From RHLJ01 sp965212165 (lineage in GTDB: Bacteria; Bacteroidota; Rhodothermia; Balneolales; Balneolaceae): DNA of 64,000 bases. The DNA is taken from assembly GCA_965212165.1 (NCBI GenBank), contig OZ243096.1, positions 3,162,001 through 3,226,000 of the forward strand, written 5' to 3'. Below the pieces are notes generated by a model. That model made no database searches. It was not told the origin of the DNA and saw only the letters and a list, made by a program, of their open reading frames with translations. The position numbers and the translations under genes are program-made. Below are positions 25,169-34,324 of the stretch, piece by piece (position 1 is the stretch's first letter; each line of letters opens with the position of its first letter).

Positions 25169-26653
25169 GTGTTTAAATCACGACTACATATCTTTGAATT
25201 TAAAAAAACCAATCCTGAATTGGTTTTTCTTACTTCCCAGCATGGGATGTTTACGTACAGCGATCTTGACCGATTTACAGCTTTTTTTCTAGATACAGTT
25301 GAACGAAAGTCAGATTCTTTAAAATGGCCCATTGCTTTTCTTTCAGAATCGACTGATATGTTAATTTTTGCAATTGCCGCTTGCTGGAAATTAGGCATTC
25401 CTTTTATACCGCTCGACCCAAAGCTTCCTCAAAAAGAATTAGAAGCTCAAATTATCGAATTAAGTCCTAGCCTAATTTTCTGCGATACCAAAAATAGATC
25501 TAGACTAAAAGGCGATGATGTAATTCATATGGATGAAAATTTCTTCTTAAATGCCTTTACTTTTGATGTTCGAAATCTAAAACTACCTGAAGAATCAAAA
25601 ATAAAAGATTCTGAAGTTTTTGGATATTTTTTTACATCAGGTACTTCATCTAAACCAAAAATTGTACCTCTAAAAAGAAAACAGATGTTTGCAGCTGCAA
25701 AATCATCTGCTAAAAATTTTCGGCCCGACCCAAATCATTTTTGGCTGTTATGCATGCCATTAAATCATATTGGTGGAATCTCAATTATTTTAAGATCTCT
25801 GATTTATGGGAGTTCCATTTATAGAATGGATGTATTTCATGAAGTAATGGTTAAAGAGTTTCTTGGTGAAAACACTCGCTTTCAAGCTGCCTCTTTTGTC
25901 CCAACGATGCTTCAACGTTTACTTAAAGATCCATTATTCAAAACTCATCGTGATTTTAAAGCAATCTTATTAGGAGGTGGGCCTACAACTACCAAACTCC
26001 TTCAAAAAGCTGTTGAACGTGGAATACCAATTGTTTCTTCTTATGGAATGACAGAAACCTGTGCTCAAATTGCTGCCAATCCTACTCTTGCTCCATCTGG
26101 AACATATATTCCGCTTAAAAGTGTAGGTAAACCATTCCCACCAAACGAACTTCAAATCCGTGATGATAATGGTAAAATACTTGGACGTAATCAATCTGGT
26201 ACTATCTGGGTAAAAGGACCACAAGTTTTTGATGGATATTTTAGCAAAGAGGACAATATTGACCGATTTGATAAAAAAGGATGGTTTAATACAGGTGATT
26301 ACGGTCATAGAAATGGTTTTGATCAGGTTTTCATAGAATCACGCCGAACTGATTTAATAATTACAGGTGGCGAAAATGTTAATCCAATTGAAGTAGAGCA
26401 AGCAATAGAAAAGCTTACCTCTATTAAGGAAGCTGTAGTAATTGGAATACCCGATGAGGAATGGGGACAAAAAATCGCTGCATTCGTTACCCTTTCAAAT
26501 GGAGAAACTCCGGAACTTCAAGATCTCAGAGATCAATTGAAAAATGATCTCGTTGATTTTAAGTTACCTAAAGAGCTACGGATTATACAAGAGATTCCAA
26601 GAACTTCTACTGGTAAAGTAAAGAGAAGCGAGTTAGTTCAAATAATAAAATAG
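25169..26653 (+). CDS. menE: o-succinylbenzoate--CoA ligase
   Basis: Activates OSB to OSB-CoA through an acyl-AMP. The 494-residue ANL-family enzyme has the P-loop FFTSGTSSKPKIVPLKRKQM, the A5 motif SSYGMTETCAQIA, NTGDYGHRNGFDQVFIESRRTD (A7-A8), the hinge and GGENVNPIEVEQA, and the C-terminal catalytic lysine in TSTGKVKR. The GTG start at 25169 comes one base after the menC stop; no ATG upstream fits. Its place in menA-menC-menE identifies the substrate; by sequence alone it would be a generic acyl-CoA ligase. Confidence 0.93.
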   Translation: MFKSRLHIFEFKKTNPELVFLTSQHGMFTYSDLDRFTAFFLDTVERKSDSLKWPIAFLSESTDMLIFAIAACWKLGIPFIPLDPKLPQKELEAQIIELSPSLIFCDTKNRSRLKGDDVIHMDENFFLNAFTFDVRNLKLPEESKIKDSEVFGYFFTSGTSSKPKIVPLKRKQMFAAAKSSAKNFRPDPNHFWLLCMPLNHIGGISIILRSLIYGSSIYRMDVFHEVMVKEFLGENTRFQAASFVPTMLQRLLKDPLFKTHRDFKAILLGGGPTTTKLLQKAVERGIPIVSSYGMTETCAQIAANPTLAPSGTYIPLKSVGKPFPPNELQIRDDNGKILGRNQSGTIWVKGPQVFDGYFSKEDNIDRFDKKGWFNTGDYGHRNGFDQVFIESRRTDLIITGGENVNPIEVEQAIEKLTSIKEAVVIGIPDEEWGQKIAAFVTLSNGETPELQDLRDQLKNDLVDFKLPKELRIIQEIPRTSTGKVKRSELVQIIK

Positions 26654-26658
26654 ATTTA

Positions 26659-27852
26659 TTACTTAGCTTCTATTATAAAATAGCTACCAGAGTTGTGAGG
26701 TGTTTCCGAAATTGACAGCTTTTTAATTCCATTATCTCTTATGAGATTAGCAACCGTAATAAGAGCATCACCATAATCAGTAAACTCAAATTCATTCTCT
26801 CCTATTATGGGAGAATAATACCTTCTTAGATCGGTACCATTTGCATATTTATCATAATAATACGACAAATCTGAACACCCTAATTCTCTAAAAGGATAAT
26901 TGATATCTATTTCACCATCTTTATTAATCTCTATTGGAAATGCAAGAGTATCATTTTTTAACTCAATTGTTTTGGTCTCAAATGAGTCATTCCCATTACA
27001 ATCTGGCCCAGTGATAGAATAGGTTCCATTAAAAACTTCTCGAATAGAATATATATGCTTTTCGCCAACAATATTTATATCTGTGACTGTCCATTCAATT
27101 TCTCCATAATAAGCGTCGTATGAGTTCGCCCTGTTTGAACCCATTTGGTATTTAAAAATGAATGAAGAATCTTTTCCTATTGGAAAATAGTCCCATACAA
27201 TATCATTTTCTTTCATTTCTATAGTCATTAAATCAGCAATACAAGCACCATTCAAGTTTGTATCAAAACAATCTGCACTTGCAACATATCCCATGTTTTT
27301 TATGTAACCCTCTAGGGTATATTCATCTAAATACTCATGACTAAAATTTATTTCTTTTAATCTGTCATTTAATTCAGTAATTCTAAAAAAACCATTCTGA
27401 TCTGTTTTATCTGTATTAACTAATATTTTCGTACTGTTTAAAACATCAAAAATCTTTATTTCCACATTTTGAACCGGTATATCCATATAAGTAATTGTGC
27501 CATATATCCCATCATCACCTTTCTTTATAGGATAAATATTGAGTGGAATCTCCAAACTATCTAAGTCTCCGGAGACATTTATTGGAACAAGAATAGTATC
27601 TGAATCACTATATAAAATACTTGCGATATACTCTCCCTCAACTAGATCATCAATTCTATACTTTCCATCTTGATCTGTAGAATCCCATTTATCAGATATG
27701 ATAATAAGAGCATTATTTAATGGAATATTATTCTCGTCATTGGCTAATGTAATGGTCCCATAAACATCTACAAGTTTAGCTTGATCACTACTAATTGTAG
27801 AGCAGGAACTTATTAAGGAAGCAAATAGTAGAATTATAACTATTCTATACAT
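26659..27852 (-). CDS. lipoprotein with carboxypeptidase-regulatory-like domains
   Basis: ATG 27852 opens a lipoprotein signal (YRIVIILLFASLISSC, lipobox ISSC); the longer TTG start adds only four residues. The 397-residue protein has two N-terminal beta-sandwich repeats of the CarboxypepD_reg type: VDVYGTITLANDEN...DGKYRIDDLVEGEYIAS, then GIYGTITYMDIPVQNVEIK...GFFRITELNDR. The C-terminal 200 residues are unassigned beta-rich sequence with a Cys pair (CFDTNLNGACIAD). Such proteins sit on the outer membrane as binding or scaffold proteins. It faces menE tail to tail with only 5 bases between them. Confidence 0.72.
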   Translation of the reverse strand: MYRIVIILLFASLISSCSTISSDQAKLVDVYGTITLANDENNIPLNNALIIISDKWDSTDQDGKYRIDDLVEGEYIASILYSDSDTILVPINVSGDLDSLEIPLNIYPIKKGDDGIYGTITYMDIPVQNVEIKIFDVLNSTKILVNTDKTDQNGFFRITELNDRLKEINFSHEYLDEYTLEGYIKNMGYVASADCFDTNLNGACIADLMTIEMKENDIVWDYFPIGKDSSFIFKYQMGSNRANSYDAYYGEIEWTVTDINIVGEKHIYSIREVFNGTYSITGPDCNGNDSFETKTIELKNDTLAFPIEINKDGEIDINYPFRELGCSDLSYYYDKYANGTDLRRYYSPIIGENEFEFTDYGDALITVANLIRDNGIKKLSISETPHNSGSYFIIEAK

Positions 27853-27952
27853 TGGTAAAACCAAGAGGTTTTGTATTCAAACAATTATTAAATCTATCCA
27901 TAATAATCTTTCGTCTCAAATTAAAAGATATTCTCAAACTGTTAGATTAGTT

Positions 27953-29248
27953 CTAGCTCAGTCCTACTCTTTTAAAAATAACATCCACATTTCGAGTATG
28001 GTGTTTTAGATCAAAAGCATCATCAATCTCTTCCTGACTTAATCTTGATCCAATATATTCATCACCCTCAATAATCGGCTTGAATGGTATTTGATTTTCC
28101 CATGACTGCATAGCAAGTGGTTGTACTGCATCATATGCTTCCTCTCTTACTACACCTTTCTCGATCAATTTATTAAGTACTCGTTGAGAAAATACTAATC
28201 CATGGGTCTTCCAGATATTTGATTCCATATTTTCTTCGAATACAACAAGGTTCTCCATCACATTTGCGAACCTGCTTAGCATGTAATCTAATAGAATAGT
28301 CGCATCAGGAAGAACAATTCTCTCAGCTGATGAATGTGATATATCTCGTTCATGCCATAGTGGAATATTTTCAAATCCCGTTACCATATATCCACGAAGA
28401 ACCCGTGCGCATCCAGATATATTTTCTGAACTAATTGGATTCCGCTTATGTGGCATCGATGAAGACCCCTTTTGTCCTTTTCGAAATGCCTCTTCAGCCT
28501 CTCTTACTTCACTTCTTTGTAAATGACGAACTTCTACAGCCATTTTCTCAAGAGATGATCCTATCAATGCAATTGTTGCTAAATAATATGCATGTCTATC
28601 TCGCTGCAAAGTTTGGGTAGATATAGGCGCCGGAGTTAATCCCAGCTTCTCACAAGTGTACTCTTCAACTTCAGGTGGGATATTAGCAAAAGTACCAACT
28701 GAACCAGATAATTTTCCAAATTCTACATCTGCAGCAGCTCTTTCAAAACGTTCTATGTTTCTTTTCATCTCGGCATACCATAGCGCGCATTTTAACCCGA
28801 ACGTAGTAGGCTCGGCATGAATACCATGTGTACGCCCCATCATAACTGTAAACTTATGAGCTTTTGCTTTAGCTGCTAATACAGATATAATACGTTCAAT
28901 ATCAGATTTGAGAAGCTTATTTGCTTGCTTTAATCGGACTCCCCAAGCTGTATCAACAACGTCGGTAGAAGTAAGTCCATAATGAATCCACTTTTTCTCT
29001 TCCCCAAGTGTCTCCGAAACTGCACGCGTAAATGCCACTACATCGTGTCTTGTCTGAGCTTCAATTTCTTTGATTCTCTCTACATTAAAAGAAGCTTTTT
29101 CATAAAGCTTGTCTACATCTTCCATAGGAATAGTGCCAAGCTTAGCCCATGCCCAGCAAGCAGCTAACTCAACTTCTAGCCAAGCTTGAAATTGATTTTT
29201 TTCAGTCCAAATATTTGACATTTCGTCTCTAGCGTACCTTGATATCAT
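27953..29248 (-). CDS. purB: adenylosuccinate lyase
   Basis: Cleaves SAICAR and adenylosuccinate, releasing fumarate, in purine synthesis. The 431-residue protein of the fumarase/aspartase superfamily carries the signature GSSSMPHKRNPISSE with the catalytic serine loop, the early TRHDVVAFTRAVSE (His in the active site) and YGLTSTDVVDTAWG. The length fits the Bacillus-type PurB (about 430). Transcription runs away from amtB, and a TAnnTTTG element lies 37-44 bases before the ATG. Confidence 0.97.
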   Translation of the reverse strand: MISRYARDEMSNIWTEKNQFQAWLEVELAACWAWAKLGTIPMEDVDKLYEKASFNVERIKEIEAQTRHDVVAFTRAVSETLGEEKKWIHYGLTSTDVVDTAWGVRLKQANKLLKSDIERIISVLAAKAKAHKFTVMMGRTHGIHAEPTTFGLKCALWYAEMKRNIERFERAAADVEFGKLSGSVGTFANIPPEVEEYTCEKLGLTPAPISTQTLQRDRHAYYLATIALIGSSLEKMAVEVRHLQRSEVREAEEAFRKGQKGSSSMPHKRNPISSENISGCARVLRGYMVTGFENIPLWHERDISHSSAERIVLPDATILLDYMLSRFANVMENLVVFEENMESNIWKTHGLVFSQRVLNKLIEKGVVREEAYDAVQPLAMQSWENQIPFKPIIEGDEYIGSRLSQEEIDDAFDLKHHTRNVDVIFKRVGLS

Positions 29249-29284
29249 GTGCTTTTTCTACTTTGATGTGAGTTAATTCGCGCA

Positions 29285-29292
29285 CAAAGATA
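29285..29292 (-). promoter_or_regulatory. putative -7 promoter element of purB
   Basis: On the minus strand this reads TATCTTTG, matching TAnnTTTG, with ATG 29248 about 37 bases downstream. No clear -33 TTG at standard spacing is seen. Confidence 0.35.
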
Positions 29293-29387
29293 AGACATTG
29301 CGCAACATGATTTTAATAAAAGCCCAAAATTATCCCCTTTTAATTACTTGTTTTCACCATTTGGAAAAAAATTTGAACCAAACTAGC

Positions 29388-29426
29388 AAGCGCTTCCATA
29401 TGCGATTTATTATTAAAAAAGCGCTT
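29388..29426. promoter_or_regulatory. two AAGCGCTT palindromes in the purB-amtB intergenic region
   Basis: Perfect 8-bp palindromes AAGCGCTT at 29388-29395 and 29419-29426, centre to centre 31 bases, close to three helical turns. They lie in the 312-base divergent region between purB and amtB, 135-173 bases before the amtB ATG. The rest of the region is very AT-rich, with TTAATT runs, and has no other clear signal besides the purB -7 element and an 11-base leader motif. The same palindrome lies upstream of glnA, suggesting shared nitrogen control. Confidence 0.45.
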
Positions 29427-29560
29427 TTGATTAAATTAATTAATGTTATTAGTCATATTAATTTAATTTTATATGTTTTATTTTAATATTTACCTAATTA
29501 TGTTAGTTGTGAGTAGATGATTTTCTTCTCACACTCACTCATTAACTAACCATTTAATCA

Positions 29561-30862
29561 ATGAAACTTCGTTATAAATTAATTCTATTCTTGTTAGCTC
29601 TCTTTGCCACCGATTCGGTTTCGGCACAAGATCTTACAGCTGAAACAGTACAAAATAACCTTAACTATGTTTGGACCATTATTGCCGCTTGTCTTGTCTT
29701 TTTTATGCAGGCAGGCTTTGCAATGGTTGAGGTTGGATTTACCAGAGCAAAAAATGCAGTAAACATTATCATGAAAAATATGATGGATGTTGGTGCTGGT
29801 AGCCTTGCCTTCTTTGTTGTTGGCTTTGGCATTATGTTCGGATCCTCAGCTACTGGCTGGATTGGAACCGATGGCTTTATGCTTATGGAAATTGGAGATT
29901 ATTCTATCGAATGGTCGTACACTTTCTTTTTCTTTCAAGCAGTATTTGCTGCTACAGCTGCAACAATTGTATCAGGTGCTGTTGCTGAACGAACAGCATT
30001 TAATGCTTATTTAATATTTTCAATAGTAATCACAGCTTTTATATACCCAATATTTGGCTCATGGGCCTGGGGAAGTTTATTCAACGGTAGTGGTTGGTTA
30101 GAAGGTCTAGGATTTATCGATTTTGCAGGCTCTACTGTTGTACACTCAGTTGGAGGATGGGCAGCTCTTGCAGGTGCAATTGTAGTAGGACCTAGAGTTG
30201 GTAAATATATTGACGGAAAACCACAAGTTATTAAAGGTCACAGTTTACCTCTAGCTGCCTTAGGCGTATTTATTCTTTGGTTAGGTTGGTTTGGTTTTAA
30301 TGCTGGATCAACTACTACTGGAGATACATCAATTGCTCTAATTGCATTAAATACATTTCTAGCTGCTGGTGCTGGCGCAACTGCTGCGATGATTATTAGC
30401 TGGATTTCAGGTGGTAAACCTGATGGTGCTGTTACCTTAAATGGCGTTCTTGCTGGTCTAGTAGGTATTACTGCTGGTTGTGCGAACTTAACACCAGGTT
30501 TTGCAATACTTGCAGGTGCAATTGCAGGTATCCTTGTTCATTATTCAATGATTTTAATCGACAAGAAAGTTGATGATGCAGTTGGCGCAGTTTCTGTACA
30601 TGGAGTTTGTGGCGCATGGGGAACCCTCGCAGCTGGTTTATTCAATACTGGTGATATGTTTAATATGAGCATTATTGGTGTACAATTAATTGGTATTGCT
30701 GCTGCATTCTTATGGACATTCCCTGTAAGCTATCTAGTTTTTAAAGGGATTGATATGCTACTTCCTCTTCGTGTAAATGGTCACTTAGAAGAAATGGGGC
30801 TTGATCTTCATGAGCATGACGCTGAAGCTTATCCAGAATTTGAGCCTAAAGTAATCGGCTGA
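29561..30862 (+). CDS. amtB: ammonium transporter (Amt family)
   Basis: 433 residues: a signal peptide (KLRYKLILFLLALFATDSVSAQ) then eleven helices of the Amt fold. Recognisable are MQAGFAMVEVGFTRAKNAVNI, FNAYLIFSIVITAFIYPIFGSWAWG, the first twin histidine in FAGSTVVHSVGGWAALAGA, GFNAGSTTTG, and the second histidine in VSVHGVCGAWGTLAAGLF. The transporter brings in ammonium across the inner membrane. No glnB/glnK gene is next to it, although PII usually controls AmtB; it may be elsewhere. A TorF-like outer-membrane gene follows after a 139-base gap with a strong hairpin. Palindromes AAGCGCTT lie upstream. Confidence 0.96.
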   Translation: MKLRYKLILFLLALFATDSVSAQDLTAETVQNNLNYVWTIIAACLVFFMQAGFAMVEVGFTRAKNAVNIIMKNMMDVGAGSLAFFVVGFGIMFGSSATGWIGTDGFMLMEIGDYSIEWSYTFFFFQAVFAATAATIVSGAVAERTAFNAYLIFSIVITAFIYPIFGSWAWGSLFNGSGWLEGLGFIDFAGSTVVHSVGGWAALAGAIVVGPRVGKYIDGKPQVIKGHSLPLAALGVFILWLGWFGFNAGSTTTGDTSIALIALNTFLAAGAGATAAMIISWISGGKPDGAVTLNGVLAGLVGITAGCANLTPGFAILAGAIAGILVHYSMILIDKKVDDAVGAVSVHGVCGAWGTLAAGLFNTGDMFNMSIIGVQLIGIAAAFLWTFPVSYLVFKGIDMLLPLRVNGHLEEMGLDLHEHDAEAYPEFEPKVIG

Positions 30863-30899
30863 TTCTTCAACTTATTCTAAAATCTTACTCTATACATTT

Positions 30900-30923
30900 C
30901 GGGAGAAGTTGAATCTTCTCCCG
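30900..30923. promoter_or_regulatory. strong hairpin between amtB and the porin-like gene
   Basis: CGGGAGAAG-TTGAAT-CTTCTCCCG is a perfect 9-bp stem with a 6-base loop, 38 bases past the amtB stop. There is no U-run on either side (GTATAG follows), so it is not a classic terminator. It could stabilise the amtB 3' end or reduce reading into the next gene. Confidence 0.5.
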
Positions 30924-31001
30924 GTATAGAATTCACTCACAAAAACTGTACTAAAGTCCTTTTTAGCACAGCCTTACACTCACTCAACTCAGGACAAAAA
31001 A

Positions 31002-31661
31002 ATGAAAATATTTAATAAAATTACCTCATTACTTGTACTCGCTGTAGTACTAGTATTTACATCTAGTGATGTAACTAAAGCACAGGAAGTAGAAGTATCT
31101 ACTGGTGTGGATTTATATAGCACTTACGTTTTCCGTGGTGTTGCGTATTCTGGCCCATCTTGGCAGCCATCCATCGAACTTTCAACTGGAGAGTTTGCAA
31201 TTGGGGCATGGGGTTCACAAGGTTATGATGGGTTCCAGGAAATGGATTTATATGCTGGTTACAGCTTCGATTTTGGTCTCTATCTTGGATTAACTGATTA
31301 TTATTATCCTGGTTCTCCTTTTGGAGATGGTGATAGTCATGCTATTGAAGTTAACGCTGGTTATGAGATAGATAGTTTCTCACTTGCTGGTAACTATATC
31401 CTTACAGAAGCACCTAACGCAGGATCAGCAGGTGGAGACACATATTTCGAACTTGGGTATTCATTATCAGAAGCTGATTTATTTATTGGAGCTGGTGATG
31501 GGTGGCATTCATCCGATGGAGAATTTGCTCTTGTAAATATTGGCATTGGTACGAGTAAAGAAATCGTTATCTCAGATACCTTTAGTATTCCAGTTAGTGG
31601 AGCGGCTATATATAACCCTGATTCTGAACAATTCTATATTTTAGTAGGATTTTCTTTCTAA
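31002..31661 (+). CDS. TorF-family putative porin / small outer-membrane beta barrel
   Basis: 219 residues: signal peptide (FNKITSLLVLAVVLVFTSSDVTKAQ) followed by alternating amphipathic strands. TGVDLYSTYVFRGVAYS followed by WQPSIELSTGEFAIGAWGS matches the TorF (Gcw_chp) family of short barrels. The final residue is Phe (ILVGFSF), as expected for an outer-membrane barrel. It follows amtB and shares an 11-base leader block (ACACTCACTCA) with it, so it may help ammonium or other small solutes cross the outer membrane. That role is inferred from position only. Confidence 0.78.
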   Translation: MKIFNKITSLLVLAVVLVFTSSDVTKAQEVEVSTGVDLYSTYVFRGVAYSGPSWQPSIELSTGEFAIGAWGSQGYDGFQEMDLYAGYSFDFGLYLGLTDYYYPGSPFGDGDSHAIEVNAGYEIDSFSLAGNYILTEAPNAGSAGGDTYFELGYSLSEADLFIGAGDGWHSSDGEFALVNIGIGTSKEIVISDTFSIPVSGAAIYNPDSEQFYILVGFSF

Positions 31662-31705
31662 ATAAAATCTAACATCATGATCATTTGATCTAATTAACTT
31701 ACAAT

Positions 31706-31732
31706 AAAGAGAGCCCTTTAAAAGCTCTCTTT
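31706..31732. terminator. hairpin between convergent porin-like and M48 protease genes
   Basis: AAAGAGAGC (31706-31714) pairs perfectly with GCTCTCTTT (31724-31732). The plus strand continues TTATTATT-like and the minus strand TTATTG, so it probably ends transcripts from both sides. Confidence 0.65.
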
Positions 31733-31733
31733 A

Positions 31734-33221
31734 TTATTGAATAGGAATTTTCAGAATGGTACCTCTTTGAATGATATCACTTAAATCAACTTGATTAATG
31801 ATTGCAATATCTAGTGGCTCAATATTCATTGGTAAATTTGCAGGTAACAAGTCAGAAAAAGAAGCCGTTCTTTCTGCCCTTACTAAATTAAGACGGATAG
31901 GTTCAACATTTAGAATTTCTGAGTCTGTTAGTTTTTCAAATCCATTTGAAATTGAAGAGAACTTATTTCTATAATCACCAAATTGAGAAGTAGTTGTATA
32001 ACTCAAAAACTGATAAATATTTCCATTAAAAGAAACTGCTGATAAATCGATAGTTAATGACGTTCCGTCTTCAGTTTGTGTAGTAGCTTCAGCAGAATAG
32101 CCTGTATATCCATTTACTGATTTTTCACCTTTCTCAACAGTTGATATACCATCCTGATCTAGAAAAGCTTGCACAGCTTCCGCTGGGCTTTCGCTTCCTG
32201 AACTGATACTAAACTGAACAATCGCATCTTGTGCTTCATTAACCATAATTACCGCTGATGGCTGATTATACACCATAAATTCATCAGGTACTGGAAACTG
32301 AAATTCTAGATCAGGATGAAAGAAATAACCATTTCTTTCAAAACCTTCTCTGGGATTTTCGCCATACATCAACCCGTCAACTTTACTTAAAAATTCTTCC
32401 CTATTGATGGTATTCATTTCATAACCTTGTTCTGCCCACCCTGCAGCCATTCTTGGAATATTTTCTTCTCTTTCACCTGGATCTGGATGTGAAGATAGAT
32501 GAGACGGGATACTTTGCCCTGCTTTCTCAGATATTCTCTTTAATGAAGTAAAGAATTCCCCACCTTCTGAAGCCATATATCCATCCATTGCTGAGTATTC
32601 GACACCTAGTCTATCTGATTCGCGTTCATCATCTCTACTGTAACTAAGAAATAATAATTGAGCTGTTTGCGAACTAAGCTGAAGTATACTTCCACCATCT
32701 AATCCAAATGATTCTCCTAGAAAAGCTCCACCAATAATTGCGATTTGTCCCAATTGTTGCTCCGCAGCTCTTTGAGATGCATGACGTGCCGCAACATGTC
32801 CAATCTCATGCCCTAAAACTACCATTAATTGGGCTTCATTTTCTAGATGAGCTAGTAGACCTCGAGTTACATATACATATCCTCCTGGAAGGGCGAATGC
32901 ATTAACAACAGGACTATTTAAGACTCGAAATGTAAACTCAGTATTTAAATACTCTTTTGGTGTATCTTCTCGACTAAAGTGACTTACTTCTAATAATTCT
33001 TGTCCTAGTCGGTCTACATAATTCGCTAATTCTTCATCATCATATAATCCATATTGTGCGATTATTTCACTGTCTGCTTCTCTACCAATTTGTAATTCCT
33101 GTTCCCAAGAATATCCATAAACACGTTTGTTTCCAGAAACGGGACTTACTTGAAGTGAGACACAGGCTGTATTCAGAATCAGCGCGGTAATTAACAGATA
33201 GATATAAGATGTCAATTTCAT
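31734..33221 (-). CDS. M48-family metalloprotease lipoprotein (BepA/YfgC-like)
   Basis: 495 residues with a lipoprotein signal (lipobox NTAC, Cys20). The protease domain has NAFALPGGYVYVTRGLL, the zinc motif HEIGH (138-142) and the third ligand in DDERESDRLG (Glu201), so it should be active. The rest has a 150-residue beta-rich middle part and an end LPANLPMNIEPLDIAIIN...LKIPIQ that resembles the LysM-like C-terminus found in such lipoproteins of this group. BepA-type proteases degrade or assist folding of outer-membrane proteins in the periplasm. Substrates here are unknown. Its 3' end meets the convergent hairpin. Confidence 0.88.
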   Translation of the reverse strand: MKLTSYIYLLITALILNTACVSLQVSPVSGNKRVYGYSWEQELQIGREADSEIIAQYGLYDDEELANYVDRLGQELLEVSHFSREDTPKEYLNTEFTFRVLNSPVVNAFALPGGYVYVTRGLLAHLENEAQLMVVLGHEIGHVAARHASQRAAEQQLGQIAIIGGAFLGESFGLDGGSILQLSSQTAQLLFLSYSRDDERESDRLGVEYSAMDGYMASEGGEFFTSLKRISEKAGQSIPSHLSSHPDPGEREENIPRMAAGWAEQGYEMNTINREEFLSKVDGLMYGENPREGFERNGYFFHPDLEFQFPVPDEFMVYNQPSAVIMVNEAQDAIVQFSISSGSESPAEAVQAFLDQDGISTVEKGEKSVNGYTGYSAEATTQTEDGTSLTIDLSAVSFNGNIYQFLSYTTTSQFGDYRNKFSSISNGFEKLTDSEILNVEPIRLNLVRAERTASFSDLLPANLPMNIEPLDIAIINQVDLSDIIQRGTILKIPIQ

Positions 33222-33292
33222 AGTATTAAATTCCGTATTCAGTCTTAATATTTAAGTTTTTTCTATTCAAACAGTTCTAAAAGCTAACAAAC

Positions 33293-34315
33293 TTATGGTA
33301 GAATATTAACTTCAGGTGTTAATCTAATTTCAAATTTTTGGTAAACGGAGTCTACGATGTCTTTTGCAAGAGCCCAAATTTCTTTCCCTGTTGCATTACC
33401 ATAATTCACTAATACTAATGCTTGTTTCGAATGTACACCAGCATCACCAACACGCCTTCCTTTCCAACCTGCTTGTTCAATTAACCAACCTGCTGGCACT
33501 TTAACCTGTCGTTCTGATACAGGATAACCTGACAAGTTCTTATAGCGTTTTTTTAGCTCATCGAACTGATAAACTGATATCACTGGATTTTTAAAAAAAC
33601 TGCCAGTATTCCCAATTTCATTAGGATCAGGGAGTTTGCTTTGACGGACTTCTATTACAGCATTGCTAACATCCTCGATAGATGGATTCGATATACCTTG
33701 CTCTGCCAATCTCTGCTTTAAACTAGCATATTCAATATTTGGCTTTCCTTGCTTAGATAGTTTTAGTCTAACAGAGATGATGATTGCTTTTCCTTTGAGT
33801 TCCTTTTTAAAAACACTATCCCGATATCCAAAATTGCATTCACTTTTTGAAAAGGATTTTAAATCACCTTGGTTTATCAAAAATGCATCTAGACTTACAA
33901 AAACATCTTTCAATTCGACCCCATAAGCACCAATATTTTGAATTGGAGCGGCACCTACTGTACCCGGTATTAATGAAAGGTTTTCAACACCACCAAATCC
34001 ATTTTGGATACAATAAAGAACAATTTTGTGCCAATTCTCCCCTGCTCCAAATTCAATAATAACTTTGGTTTTATCCTCTGAGATTATTTCAATTCCTTCA
34101 ATCTTATTAAGAATTACAAGACCATTAAAATCATCTACAAAAAGCATATTACTACCACCACCAAGAACTAGAAAAGGCAGATCTCGTTGTTTAGCAAATT
34201 CAAGCGCTTTTTCCAGTTCTTCAATCGACCGGATCTCAACAAAAAACTGAGCATTAGCTTTAACGCCCATTGTAGTATATTTCGAAAGATCCAACTGCTC
34301 TTTGATGGAGGTCAT
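33293..34315 (-). CDS. murB: UDP-N-acetylmuramate dehydrogenase
   Basis: NADPH-dependent reduction of UDP-GlcNAc-enolpyruvate to UDP-MurNAc. At 340 residues it is a type I MurB. The FAD-binding VLGGGSNMLF, the PGTVGAAPIQNIGAYGVE segment, the substrate-binding tyrosine region FGYRDSVFK, and the catalytic serine context GNTGSFFKNPV are all visible, and VGDAGVHSKQALVLVNYG follows. It stands 9 bases downstream of the CorC-type gene on the same strand. No other mur gene is nearby. Confidence 0.95.
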   Translation of the reverse strand: MTSIKEQLDLSKYTTMGVKANAQFFVEIRSIEELEKALEFAKQRDLPFLVLGGGSNMLFVDDFNGLVILNKIEGIEIISEDKTKVIIEFGAGENWHKIVLYCIQNGFGGVENLSLIPGTVGAAPIQNIGAYGVELKDVFVSLDAFLINQGDLKSFSKSECNFGYRDSVFKKELKGKAIIISVRLKLSKQGKPNIEYASLKQRLAEQGISNPSIEDVSNAVIEVRQSKLPDPNEIGNTGSFFKNPVISVYQFDELKKRYKNLSGYPVSERQVKVPAGWLIEQAGWKGRRVGDAGVHSKQALVLVNYGNATGKEIWALAKDIVDSVYQKFEIRLTPEVNILP

Positions 34316-34324
34316 AATATCATA

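Noticed and set aside
34202..34209. A further AAGCGCTT copy
   Set aside because: It lies inside the murB coding region and encodes part of ...EKALEF...; it is taken as chance and shows that the motif is not exclusive to promoters.
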